Assembly: GCF_030034735.1 (NCBI RefSeq)
Contig: NZ_CP125370.1
Coordinates: forward strand, 1,550,001 to 1,614,000
Length of the DNA stretch: 64,000 bases
DNA from: Paenibacillus sp. RC334
Lineage (GTDB): Bacteria; Bacillota; Bacilli; Paenibacillales; Paenibacillaceae
Direction of reading: 5' to 3'
The notes under the pieces are model-generated. The model saw only the letters and a program-made list of their open reading frames with translations, made no database searches and had not been told where the DNA came from. The translations under genes were made by a program, and so were the position numbers. This document shows, piece by piece, positions 52,650 through 60,746 of the stretch. Numbering within the stretch: the first letter of the stretch is position 1; every line of letters starts with the position of its first letter.

Positions 52650-53663
52650 ATGGAAATTGTATTTTTAAACCGCTTGTCCAAACGGAATGAACAGGGCCAT
52701 GAGCTATTTGCCCAGGTATGGATTGGTCAACATGATGGGGTATGGAGTGCAGGATGGAGCACACAACACAGCTTGGATGAAAGTACAGATGATCTTTGGT
52801 ATGAGGGCAGCTTGTGGCAGGAGTTGCTGCATGTATACCGCCATGAGCTGGCGCTGAAGATGGCAGAGGGCTACAGACCCTTAATCCATGGTGTTTTTCA
52901 TGAGCAGGAAGGGGCAGGGGCAGCAGGACGTGGACAAACATTACAAAAGCTGTATTGCTATAGTGATTTGTTTCCGCGTGATGATGTGTATGAGCAATTG
53001 ACGATGTGGAGGCGGCAAAAGGCGGCTGCCGAGCGAAAGGCACCTTATTTTATCGCTACCAATCGTCTGCTCCGGTTGATTAGCGTCTATCTTCCCCATA
53101 CCGAGGAGGAGTTGCTGGAGCTACCAGGGATGGGGCAAGGTAAAATATCTCAATATGGGCCAGAGCTACTGGCTATAACGACACAAAATGACCGGACTAC
53201 GCCATTTCCGCTAAATTGGGTAACAGAGACGCTGGATGAGGAAGTTTTCTTATCATGGCTGTACAAGCAAAAAGAGACCCAGTATAAGCAGGAACTGAAT
53301 AAATTCAGTCTGACAAAAACCATTATTGAAGGTATTTCAGACGGTCTTACATTGGAGCATATCGGACTGAAGGCGGGGTTACATCGTAGAGAAATGATTG
53401 AAGCAGTAGAGCATTTGGATAGAGATGGAATCGATATGGAAAAACTGATCCGTCAGGAATTGGTGAACGTATCTGAAGAAGAGCAGATGGCGATCTGGTC
53501 TGCGTATGAAGAACTGGGGGATACGCTGCTCAAGCCCGTCATGCTGCGGGTATATGGTGAGGAACAGGCTGCGGAAAAGGGATTGGATCAAGTTTATGAG
53601 CGGCTGCGTCTGATTCGTATCCGTTTTCGTCATCAGGTAGCATCAGAACGACATGCGGGATAA
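52650..53663 (+). CDS. HRDC-domain protein with C-terminal helix-turn-helix
   Basis: A 337-residue protein. Residues 1-110 are unassigned; an HRDC domain, the nucleic-acid-binding module of RecQ helicases, covers about 125-180 (FIATNRLLRLISVYLPHTEEE then LPGMGQGKISQYG); a RecQ/HTH_40-like segment follows (FSLTKTIIEGISDGLTLEHI, about 223-243). No helicase motifs are present. The ATG at 52650 has GGAGGAAAAAAGC upstream. It may be a DNA- or RNA-binding accessory protein. Confidence 0.8.
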   Translation: MEIVFLNRLSKRNEQGHELFAQVWIGQHDGVWSAGWSTQHSLDESTDDLWYEGSLWQELLHVYRHELALKMAEGYRPLIHGVFHEQEGAGAAGRGQTLQKLYCYSDLFPRDDVYEQLTMWRRQKAAAERKAPYFIATNRLLRLISVYLPHTEEELLELPGMGQGKISQYGPELLAITTQNDRTTPFPLNWVTETLDEEVFLSWLYKQKETQYKQELNKFSLTKTIIEGISDGLTLEHIGLKAGLHRREMIEAVEHLDRDGIDMEKLIRQELVNVSEEEQMAIWSAYEELGDTLLKPVMLRVYGEEQAAEKGLDQVYERLRLIRIRFRHQVASERHAG

Positions 53664-53691
53664 CATAGCGCAAATATAAAAATAACCACAC

Positions 53692-53736
53692 AAAAAAAGC
53701 AGCAGCTATATCCTGTGAGGATACGGCTGCCGCTGA
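53692..53736 (-). terminator. Terminator of corA, probably bidirectional
   Basis: On the minus strand AGCGGCAGCC-TATCCT pairs with AGGATA-GGCTGCTGCT and is followed by seven T. It also lies after the convergent HRDC gene. Confidence 0.8.
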
Positions 53737-53742
53737 TTCTTT

Positions 53743-54678
53743 TCAAACCCAGTCCTTCTTGCGGAAAATACAAAACATGCTTACACCCAGCGCCACCATA
53801 ATACCAATGACGACAAAATAACCATAACGTGTATGAAGCTCAGGCATATTATCAAAGTTCATACCATAAATTCCGGTAATAACAGTCAACGGCATAAACA
53901 CGGTTGTAATCGCTGTAAACACGCGCATGATTTCATTCGCACGGTTAGCGATACTGGATTGATAAGCCTCTCGAAGGTTACCCATTAGATCGCGGTAAGT
54001 TTCGAAAGTCTCCGAAATTTTCACGGCATTTTCATAAATGTCGCTGAAATATTTTTGCAATTGATCGTCAATCAGCCGTAAATCCCGTTTGTTCAACGTA
54101 TTGATGACTTCTTTTTGTGGACCAAGCACTTTTTTCAGCCACAGGATCTCACTGCGTAAGCCGATAATTTCATTCAAATGCGATTTTTTCGTATGCATCA
54201 GAATGTCTTCTTCCAGCTTTTCAATGCGAACCTCAATCCGGTCACCAACCAGAAAATAGTTGTCAACAATCAAATCGATCAACAGATACATAAAACGGTC
54301 AGGCTGGCTAACCTCCTGCTCCCATAGCATAGGCTTGAGGGTACGTAGCTCATTGATTTTCTGCTTCGTCACCGTAATGATAAAATGGCGGCCTAGGAAA
54401 ATGTTCAAAGCACGTAAAAATATTTCTTCATCATCAAAACGAATACTGTTTACAACGATAAAATAATGGCTCTCGTAAATTTCAATCTTTGGACGCTGCT
54501 CTTCTTCACTCAAACAGTCCTCTACCGCGAGATCATGCATGGAGAACAAAGGCTGGAGCACTGCCAGATCATCAACATCGGCATCAATCCAATAAAAGCC
54601 TTCTGCTGGCGGAGTAAGCGCCATTTCAATTTCTTCGACAGGGGTAAAAACCCCATTGTTTACCAAACGGATTTTCAT
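53743..54678 (-). CDS. corA: CorA-family divalent cation (magnesium) transporter
   Basis: A 311-residue channel subunit: acidic cytoplasmic N-terminal domain, long helices (about 130-240), and two C-terminal transmembrane helices (about 250-270 and 283-302) separated by the YGMNFDNMPE selectivity loop (GMN motif). CorA pentamers take up Mg, Co or Ni. The ATG at 54678 is 8 nt downstream of AAGGAG (mRNA sense). This ribosome site is part of a long inverted repeat in the 5' leader that could control translation. Confidence 0.95.
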   Translation of the reverse strand: MKIRLVNNGVFTPVEEIEMALTPPAEGFYWIDADVDDLAVLQPLFSMHDLAVEDCLSEEEQRPKIEIYESHYFIVVNSIRFDDEEIFLRALNIFLGRHFIITVTKQKINELRTLKPMLWEQEVSQPDRFMYLLIDLIVDNYFLVGDRIEVRIEKLEEDILMHTKKSHLNEIIGLRSEILWLKKVLGPQKEVINTLNKRDLRLIDDQLQKYFSDIYENAVKISETFETYRDLMGNLREAYQSSIANRANEIMRVFTAITTVFMPLTVITGIYGMNFDNMPELHTRYGYFVVIGIMVALGVSMFCIFRKKDWV

Positions 54679-54682
54679 ATAT

Positions 54683-54857
54683 GTCACTCCTTATGCTCCG
54701 TCGTAACGGAAAATACGTGTATCTCAAGCATAAGGAATGGACTCAGTTAGCCAGTTAGCCGGATCGGGTAAGCGGCATCCCATCAAAAGCCAGAGGCTTT
54801 TGGAGCATGCAGAGCCTGGCGTCCCGTCTTTCGGCAAGCTGAAGTCATTCCTATGCT
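54683..54857 (-). promoter_or_regulatory. Candidate translational riboswitch in the corA leader
   Basis: In the mRNA sense three related strands occur in order. A, AGCATAGGAATGACT (54857-54843), pairs with B, AGTCCATTCCTTATGCT (54743-54727). B can instead pair over 13 positions with C, AGCATAAGGAGTGAC (54697-54683). C contains the corA ribosome site AAGGAG. A:B and B:C exclude each other. The 99 nt enclosed between A and B are GC-rich and contain AAAAGCC/GGCTTTT and GGGACGCC, GGGATGCC repeats. No known riboswitch class was recognised. Confidence 0.6.
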
Positions 54858-55005
54858 GTTGTTCAGGGATCGCCGCCTATTCGGACTCGGGTCGCCTTCC
54901 ATTCCGGATTCACCTCACAAATGTTCTTTTTAGGTTGCCACAGTATCGCAGAAAGCACTCTAAATCTGCACCACTGCTTTATATTTTCGCCTATAGCACT
55001 TGTAT

Positions 55006-55034
55006 AGTATAACGCTCGGCCTACAGCCTTTCAA
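55006..55034 (-). promoter_or_regulatory. Promoter of corA
   Basis: On the minus strand TTGAAA (55034-55029), 17-bp spacer, TATACT (55011-55006). It predicts a start near 54999 and a leader of about 320 nt. Confidence 0.75.
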
Positions 55035-55159
55035 GCGCAAAATCATGGGCTAAATCAACAGGAGTGACAAGAGCTTCGGCGATGGGGTAATGTATGATTT
55101 AACATATGGAAATGTAAGACGAAATGTGAATGCAGGGGTGGAAAATTACAAGTCCCATC

Positions 55160-55188
55160 TTGACGAAGCCCAGCGGATGCATTAAAGT
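55160..55188 (+). promoter_or_regulatory. Promoter of metA-metI-metC
   Basis: TTGACG (55160-55165), 17-bp spacer, TAAAGT (55183-55188), about 45 bp before the S-box. Confidence 0.65.
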
Positions 55189-55232
55189 GAACAACAAGAA
55201 CTTTTTATGAACCCAAAATGAATATAGCGAAA

Positions 55233-55357
55233 TCTTATCAAGAGCAGGTGGAGGGACTAGCCCGATGATACCCGGCAACCGGCGATTTTAATCGCACGGT
55301 GCTAATTCTTGCAGGACGCGCGCTTTTTACAAAGAGCGATGCCCTGACAGATGAGAG
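55233..55357 (+). promoter_or_regulatory. SAM-I riboswitch (S-box)
   Basis: The S-box core is plain: CTTATCAAGAG, GGTGGAGGGACTAGCCCGAT, ACCCGGCAACCGGC, and the closing CTGACAGATGAGAG. P1 pairs CTTATC with GATGAG. With SAM bound the downstream terminator should form, turning off metA and the following genes. Confidence 0.97.
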
Positions 55358-55379
55358 AGGCGCATATGGATACAAATAT

Positions 55380-55411
55380 GACCTTTCTCGTAACCGAGGA
55401 AGGTCTTTTTA
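55380..55411 (+). terminator. S-box terminator
   Basis: GACCTTTCTCG pairs with CGAGGAAGGTC around TAAC, followed by TTTTTATT. Confidence 0.92.
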
Positions 55412-55478
55412 TTATATGCCCGGCATCTCAACATGACGATTTTCGCAAAAAACTTCACCGAACAAGGAGTGAATTTAC

Positions 55479-56396
55479 ATGCCGATTAAAATTCCGGATA
55501 CACTACCTGCCAAGGAAGTGCTGGAGGGCGAAAATATTTTCGTAATGGATGAAAGCCTGGCCTATCATCAGGATATTCGTCCGTTGCGCATCGCCATTTT
55601 GAATTTGATGCCTACCAAAGAGACAACGGAAACCCAACTGTTGCGTCTGGTCGGCAATACCCCGCTTCAAGTGGACGTTACGCTGGTGCACATGAAGTCG
55701 CATGTATCTAAAAATACATCGCAGGAATATTTGAACATGTTTTATAAAACCTTTGACGAGATCAGAAACAGCCGTTTTGACGGTATGGTTATTACGGGAG
55801 CACCCGTTGAACAGCTTGAGTTTGAAGATGTGAACTACTGGGAGGAAATCCGGCAAATTTTTGAATGGACGAAAACGAATGTAACTTCGACCATGCATAT
55901 CTGTTGGGCTTCACAGGCGGGTCTGTACCATCATTTCGATGTTCCTAAATACGGACTTGATTACAAATGTTTTGGCGTGTTTTCACATAGCGTTATTAAA
56001 CCTAAAGTGAAATTGCTACGCGGTTTTGATGAATTGTTTTATGCACCTCATTCCCGGCATACAGAGGTTCGGCGCGAAGATATTGAGCATATTGCCGAAC
56101 TGGAGCTTTTATCCGAATCTGAGGAAGCCGGAGTGTATCTGGTAGCTACGCGTGATGGCAAACAAATCTTTGTGACTGGGCATTCCGAATACGATCCACT
56201 TTCCCTGAAATGGGAATATGATCGTGATGTCGCCAAAGGGATGGATATTGAAGTACCGAAAAATTATTTTCCCAACAATGACCCTGAGCGTACACCGCCC
56301 TCAACCTGGCGTGCGCATGCCAATTTATTATTTTCAAATTGGCTCAACTATTATGTATACCAAGAAACCCCTTTCGATATCGGGCCCCAGATTTAA
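55479..56396 (+). CDS. metA: Homoserine O-acyltransferase (MetA/MetAA)
   Basis: Acylates homoserine, the first step in methionine synthesis. The 305-residue protein has the family start [20 protein letters not shown], the catalytic cysteine in [14 protein letters not shown] (Cys about 142) and the histidine/glutamate region GHSEYDP (about 235). Bacillus MetA enzymes use acetyl-CoA although related to succinyltransferases; residue-level specificity was not tested. GGAG lies 9 nt before the ATG. First gene behind the S-box. Confidence 0.95.
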   Translation: MPIKIPDTLPAKEVLEGENIFVMDESLAYHQDIRPLRIAILNLMPTKETTETQLLRLVGNTPLQVDVTLVHMKSHVSKNTSQEYLNMFYKTFDEIRNSRFDGMVITGAPVEQLEFEDVNYWEEIRQIFEWTKTNVTSTMHICWASQAGLYHHFDVPKYGLDYKCFGVFSHSVIKPKVKLLRGFDELFYAPHSRHTEVRREDIEHIAELELLSESEEAGVYLVATRDGKQIFVTGHSEYDPLSLKWEYDRDVAKGMDIEVPKNYFPNNDPERTPPSTWRAHANLLFSNWLNYYVYQETPFDIGPQI

Positions 56397-56521
56397 AAAA
56401 GGGGCTTAACGTTTATATCTACGCAGTACCACCTTGCAGCAGCGCAGCAGTATAGATGTGATAATCCAATTTTGCAGCATATGTTACAGTACCTATTGTG
56501 GAAATGAACAGGAGGATTCAT

Positions 56522-57707
56522 ATGAGTGAGAAACAGTGGAAAATCGAAAGCAGATTAGCACAAATTGGTTCAATCGAAGAGCCGGTAACCGGAGCAGTGA
56601 ATTTTCCGATTTATCAATCTACGGCGTTTCGCCATCCCCGTTTGGGTCAAAGCACAGGATTTGATTACATTCGAACGATCAATCCGACACGTAAGGTGCT
56701 GGAAGAGGCGTCCGCTACACTGGAATCCGGTGATGCAGGCTTTGCATGCAGTTCAGGTATGGCGGCGCTGCAAACGGTATTTGCCCTGTTTGGACAAGGA
56801 GATCATCTGATTGTATCGCTGGATCTATATGGAGGCACGTATCGTTTGCTGGAACGTATTTTATCCAGATTCGGCGTGACGGCGAGCTATGTGGATACGA
56901 ACGATCTTGAAGCCATCGAGCAGTCATGTCGACCGAATACCAAAGCGGTATTCATTGAAACGCCTACGAATCCATTAATGATGATTACGGATATTCGCGC
57001 TGTAGCCGAATGGGCATCACAACGTCAGTTGCTTACCATTGTAGATAATACGCTGTTAACACCGTATTTCCAGCGTCCTTTGGAACTGGGTGCCGATATT
57101 GTGGTACATAGCGCAACCAAGTATCTGGGCGGACACAACGATGTGCTGGCAGGCTTGATTGTAACCAAGGGTAAGGAGCTGTCAGCCGAAATTTCCTTCC
57201 TTCATAATTCCATTGGTGCTGTACTTTCTCCGAGCGATAGCTACCAGTTGATGAAGGGCATGAAAACATTGGCGCTGCGTATGGATCGGCATGAGCACAA
57301 TGCGACGGTGCTGGCCCAATTATCTGCTGACGCATCCGGCGGTGGCTGAGGTGTTTTATCCGGGGCTTGAGGGTCATCCTGGTCGTGAAATTCAAAATAA
57401 ACAATCCAGCGGCAACACAGGTATTTTCTCTTTTAAAGTAAAAGATGCCCGTTATGTGGAGCCATTGCTTCGAAACATTAAGCTTATTGCTTTTGCAGAA
57501 AGTCTGGGCGGTGTGGAATCGTTAATGACTTATCCTGCTGTGCAGACACATGCCGATATACCGGCTGAGATTCGGGATGCAGTGGGAGTAGATGATCGGT
57601 TGCTGCGCTTCTCCGTCGGCATTGAACATACGGATGATTTAATTGAAGATTTGCGTTCAGCGTTGGAGGCGGCACGTCAGGAAATCGAAGGAGGACAACA
57701 GCAATGA
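56522..57707 (+). CDS. metI: Cystathionine gamma-synthase / O-acylhomoserine sulfhydrylase, needs +1 frameshift
   Basis: PLP enzyme of the Cys/Met metabolism family that joins an O-acylhomoserine to cysteine or sulfide. Frame 1 (56522 to a TGA at 57350) holds the PLP site: SSGMAAL, VDNTLLTPYF and the lysine in HSATKYLGGH. It ends early, and the remaining family sequence (YLLTHPAVAEVFYPGLEGHP to the end) continues in the +1 frame to 57707. Alignment places the shift after GCC-CAA at 57314-57319, skipping T57320. Corrected length is about 394 residues, as expected. The next gene has the same feature. AGGAGG is 6 nt before the ATG. It is 125 nt after metA without a terminator. Confidence 0.8.
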
Positions 57708-58883
57708 TTGAGGACGTGCGGAAAATCGGGCAAGAGTCGGAAAAAGAACGGAAATTTGCTACCAAGCTGCTACATTTTGGCTCTGAAATCGATAGTGTTA
57801 CGGGTGCGTCGAGCGTACCGATTTATCAGGCGTCCACCTTTCACCATCACGATATTTTCAATCCTCCGCTGCATGACTACAGCCGTTCCGGCAACCCGAC
57901 ACGGCAAGCTTTGGAGGACTACATCGCCTTACTGGAAGGTGGAGCGAGAGGTTTTGCCTTTGCATCGGGCATGGCGGCTATATCCAGTACGTTTATGCTG
58001 TTGTCCGCTGGGGACCATGTCATTGTTTCGGAAGATGTATATGGAGGGACCTACCGCCTGCTGACTTCTATTTTAAAACGGATGAATATCGAAACCACCT
58101 TCGTCGATATGACAGACATCAACCTTGTGAAAGAAGCATTGCAGGAAAATACGAAGGCAGTGTACATGGAGACGCCCTCCAATCCAACGCTCAAAATCAC
58201 CGATGTGGCAGGGATAACAGCTTGGGCACAGGATAAAGGGCTGCTGACACTGCTGGATAACACCTTTATGACGCCATATTATCAACGTCCAATTGAGCAG
58301 GGTGTCGATATTGTGTTGCACAGCGCAACCAAATTTCTCGGCGGCCACAGCGATGTATTGGCAGGTCTTGCGGTAGCACGTACGGAGTCGTTGGGCAGAC
58401 AAATCAAGCAGCTTCAAAACGGACTTGGAACCGTATTGGCCCCACAGGAGTCGTGGTTGCTTATGCGCGGGATGAAGACACTGGAAGCACGTATGGCTCA
58501 CAGCGAAAAGAGTGCAGCGAAGCTGGCCCAATTGGCTGAACGAGCGAAGTGACATTGAGGCGGTATACTATCCGGGTCTGGAAAATCATCCGGGGCGTGC
58601 CGTACATGAAAGCCAATCCAGTGGATACGGTGCGGTTATCTCGTTTGATGTAGGTTCCGGTGAGCGTGCAAAAGAGGTACTCAATCGCGTACAAATTCCG
58701 ATTGTGGCGGTGAGCCTGGGAGCTGTAGAAAGTATTTTGTCGTATCCGGCAATGATGTCACATGCTGCAATGCCGCATAGTGTACGTCTGGAGCGGGGAA
58801 TCACGGACGGTCTGCTGCGTTTCTCCGTAGGCCTGGAAGATATTGACGATCTGATCAATGATCTGAATGAGGCTCTTCGCTAA
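57704..58883 (+). CDS. metC: Cystathionine beta-lyase-type PLP enzyme, needs +1 frameshift
   Basis: Second Cys/Met family enzyme, expected to convert cystathionine to homocysteine (B. subtilis metI-metC order). The ATG overlaps the metI stop (ATGA) and has GGAGG 9 nt upstream. Frame 1 carries YSRSGNPTRQALE, SGMAAIS, LDNTFMTPYYQRP and the PLP lysine in HSATKFLGGH, and stops at a TGA at 58550-58552. The rest (WLNERSDIEAVYYPGLENHP to the end) is in the +1 frame to 58883. The shift falls after GCC-CAA at 58526-58531, skipping T58532, at the codon equivalent to that in metI. Corrected length is about 392 residues. Confidence 0.8.
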
Positions 58884-58918
58884 AACAAAAACACGGCATA
58901 ATAAACATAAAATCTAAA

Positions 58919-58960
58919 AAAGCAGCAAGCTTCTGTGTAGTGGGAAGCTTGCTGCTTTGT
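58919..58960 (+). terminator. Terminator of the met operon
   Basis: AAAGCAGCAAGCTTC pairs perfectly (15 bp) with GAAGCTTGCTGCTTT around a 10-nt loop; the tail is only TGTG. Confidence 0.75.
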
Positions 58961-59291
58961 GTAGGCGCGACATGGCGGAGGGCAATATGAACGCTGTTGC
59001 ACAACCCCATCTTCCCTTTCCATGGGATAATGTACCGTAGAATTATAGCTTGTTCGTCGCATCATCCCCTGGGTAGAAAGCAGAAAGAAACGGGAATAAG
59101 TATGGTTCCTTACCTAAAGATATGTTAGTATTATCATTAGGTTTTACTATGCTATATAGCACAGACAAATACAAAGCCAGTCATGAACACATATAATACG
59201 ACAGGGTTCGAACGCAGGTTTGTGAAATCATTCTCGTTCATAAGTCCTGTCTTTCATTTCGTCCCCCTGTGAAAGCGAAGGAGGATACACC
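58961..59291. other. 331-bp intergenic region before mqnC
   Basis: No gene is visible. It holds a 12-bp palindrome TGCTATATAGCA (59150-59161) in an AT-rich stretch and a GACAGG/CCTGTC dyad (near 59203-59252) that could fold in a 5' UTR. No promoter is convincing; TATAAT-like sequences lack a -35. Confidence 0.4.
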
Positions 59292-60425
59292 ATGAGTGTA
59301 ATCGACCATATTTTAGATAAAGCCCTACGCGGCGAACGCCTGAATTTAGAGGACACCGTTGCTTTGTTCGAGTCAGACGAAGTAGAAAAAATCGGTCACG
59401 CGGCGAACAAAGTGATGAACCGTATGCATCCTGATCCGATCAAAACCTTCGTCATCGGACGAAATATTAACTATACGAACGTCTGTGACGTATATTGCCG
59501 CTTTTGCGCTTTTTACCGCAGACCGGGTTCAGATGAAGGCTATGTCCTGCCCGATGAAGTGATTTTCCAGAAAATCAAGGAAACCCAGGATGTAGGCGGC
59601 ACTGAGATTCTGATGCAAGGCGGTGTGAATCCTAATCTGCCGTTCAGTTACTATACCGATTTGCTCAAAGCGATCAAGGAGCGTTTTCCCGATATTACGA
59701 TGCACTCCTTCTCGCCAGCTGAAATTCATAAGATGAAGGAAAAATCCGGCTTGTCCATGGAAGATACGATTCGAGCCATTCATGAAGCAGGATTGGATTC
59801 CCTGCCAGGCGGGGGCGGAGAAATTTTAGATGACCGCACACGCCGCAAAATCAGCCGTCTCAAAGGCTCTTGGCGTGATTGGATGGACGTGATGCAGACC
59901 GCTCACAAGGTGGGTATGAACACGACGGCCACGATGGTTATCGGCTTTGGCGAGTTGATGGAGGAGCGTGCACTGCATTTATTGCGTGTTCGTGATGCTC
60001 AGGACGAATGCATTGAAAACAAATATGATTCCGAAGGCTTCCTGGCCTTTATTCCATGGACCTTCCAACCGGATAATACGAACCTGAAAAAGGAACGCCA
60101 GACGCCAGAGGAATATTTGAAGACTGTCGCAATCAGCCGCCTTGTACTGGATAACATCAAACATATTCAGTCTTCATGGGTAACGATGGGACCAGAGATC
60201 GGTAAAAAATCACTGTATTACGGTTGTGACGACTTCGGTAGTACCATGATTGAGGAAAACGTCGTTTCCGCCGCAGGCGCAACGTACAAAGTCAACATCG
60301 AATCCATTTTACAGCTGATCCGCGAAACGGGTCATGTTCCGGCACAACGCAATACCCGCTATGATATTATTCGAACCTTTGACGGTGCCAGCAGTATTGA
60401 ACATGACTTTATTATGCAAAATTAA
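59292..60425 (+). CDS. mqnC: Cyclic dehypoxanthinyl futalosine synthase
   Basis: Radical SAM enzyme of the futalosine route to menaquinone. The 377-residue protein has the cluster motif CDVYCRFC (about 57-64), the family block GGTEILMQGGVNPNLPFSYY, LPGGGGEIL and the C-terminal MGPEIGKKSLYYGCDDFGST. These distinguish MqnC from MqnE and from CofH/ThiH relatives. AAGGAGG lies 7 nt before the ATG. It stands alone here; other mqn genes are not in the window. Implies menaquinone by futalosine, as known for Paenibacillus. Confidence 0.93.
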   Translation: MSVIDHILDKALRGERLNLEDTVALFESDEVEKIGHAANKVMNRMHPDPIKTFVIGRNINYTNVCDVYCRFCAFYRRPGSDEGYVLPDEVIFQKIKETQDVGGTEILMQGGVNPNLPFSYYTDLLKAIKERFPDITMHSFSPAEIHKMKEKSGLSMEDTIRAIHEAGLDSLPGGGGEILDDRTRRKISRLKGSWRDWMDVMQTAHKVGMNTTATMVIGFGELMEERALHLLRVRDAQDECIENKYDSEGFLAFIPWTFQPDNTNLKKERQTPEEYLKTVAISRLVLDNIKHIQSSWVTMGPEIGKKSLYYGCDDFGSTMIEENVVSAAGATYKVNIESILQLIRETGHVPAQRNTRYDIIRTFDGASSIEHDFIMQN

Positions 60426-60493
60426 GACAAACACACCATAACTAAATTAACACATAATGGAGCATATAACCTGTTATTTTGCGATAGTAACAC

Positions 60494-60550
60494 AAAACTT
60501 GTCTATCATTAATCCAAATGTAAGGATTAATGATAGACAAGTTTTTTTGA
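60494..60550 (+). terminator. Long perfect-stem terminator after mqnC
   Basis: A perfect 22-bp stem (arms 60494-60515 and 60524-60545) with an 8-nt loop; the 3' arm ends in TTTT and continues TTT. Confidence 0.88.
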
Positions 60551-60620
60551 CGTTGGTTTCCATCATGATTTGGCTGCTTAAAGTTTGGAGAAACGCTCTA
60601 GTTGTCCTCTTTTTCTAAAT

Positions 60621-60681
60621 ACTATCGTATTGAAAGGCAGCTATCGTCATGATAGTATATTAATTAATGGAGTGTTATAAT
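60621..60681 (+). promoter_or_regulatory. Extended -10 promoter and repeat operators before the MocR gene
   Basis: TGTTATAAT (TATAAT 60676-60681) is an extended -10. Upstream, CTATCGT occurs twice (60622-60628 and 60641-60647) 19 bp apart, and the second forms the inverted repeat CTATC-GTCAT-GATAG (60641-60655) over the -35 position. MocR regulators often bind such repeats and repress themselves. Confidence 0.5.
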
Positions 60682-60746
60682 CATACATTAATAAGTGATT
60701 TAAGCAATCCACATGTTGAATTCAAATACATATGAAGGTGAATCTT

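Noticed and set aside
54679..55000. corA leader as a classical M-box or ydaO riboswitch
   Set aside because: Only short stretches resemble those classes and the conserved cores are missing or out of order; left as an unassigned element.
57291..57707. A separate gene for the C-terminal part of metI
   Set aside because: The internal ATG lacks a ribosome site and the first residues are out of family; homology joins it to the upstream frame. The same holds for 58512-58883 in metC.
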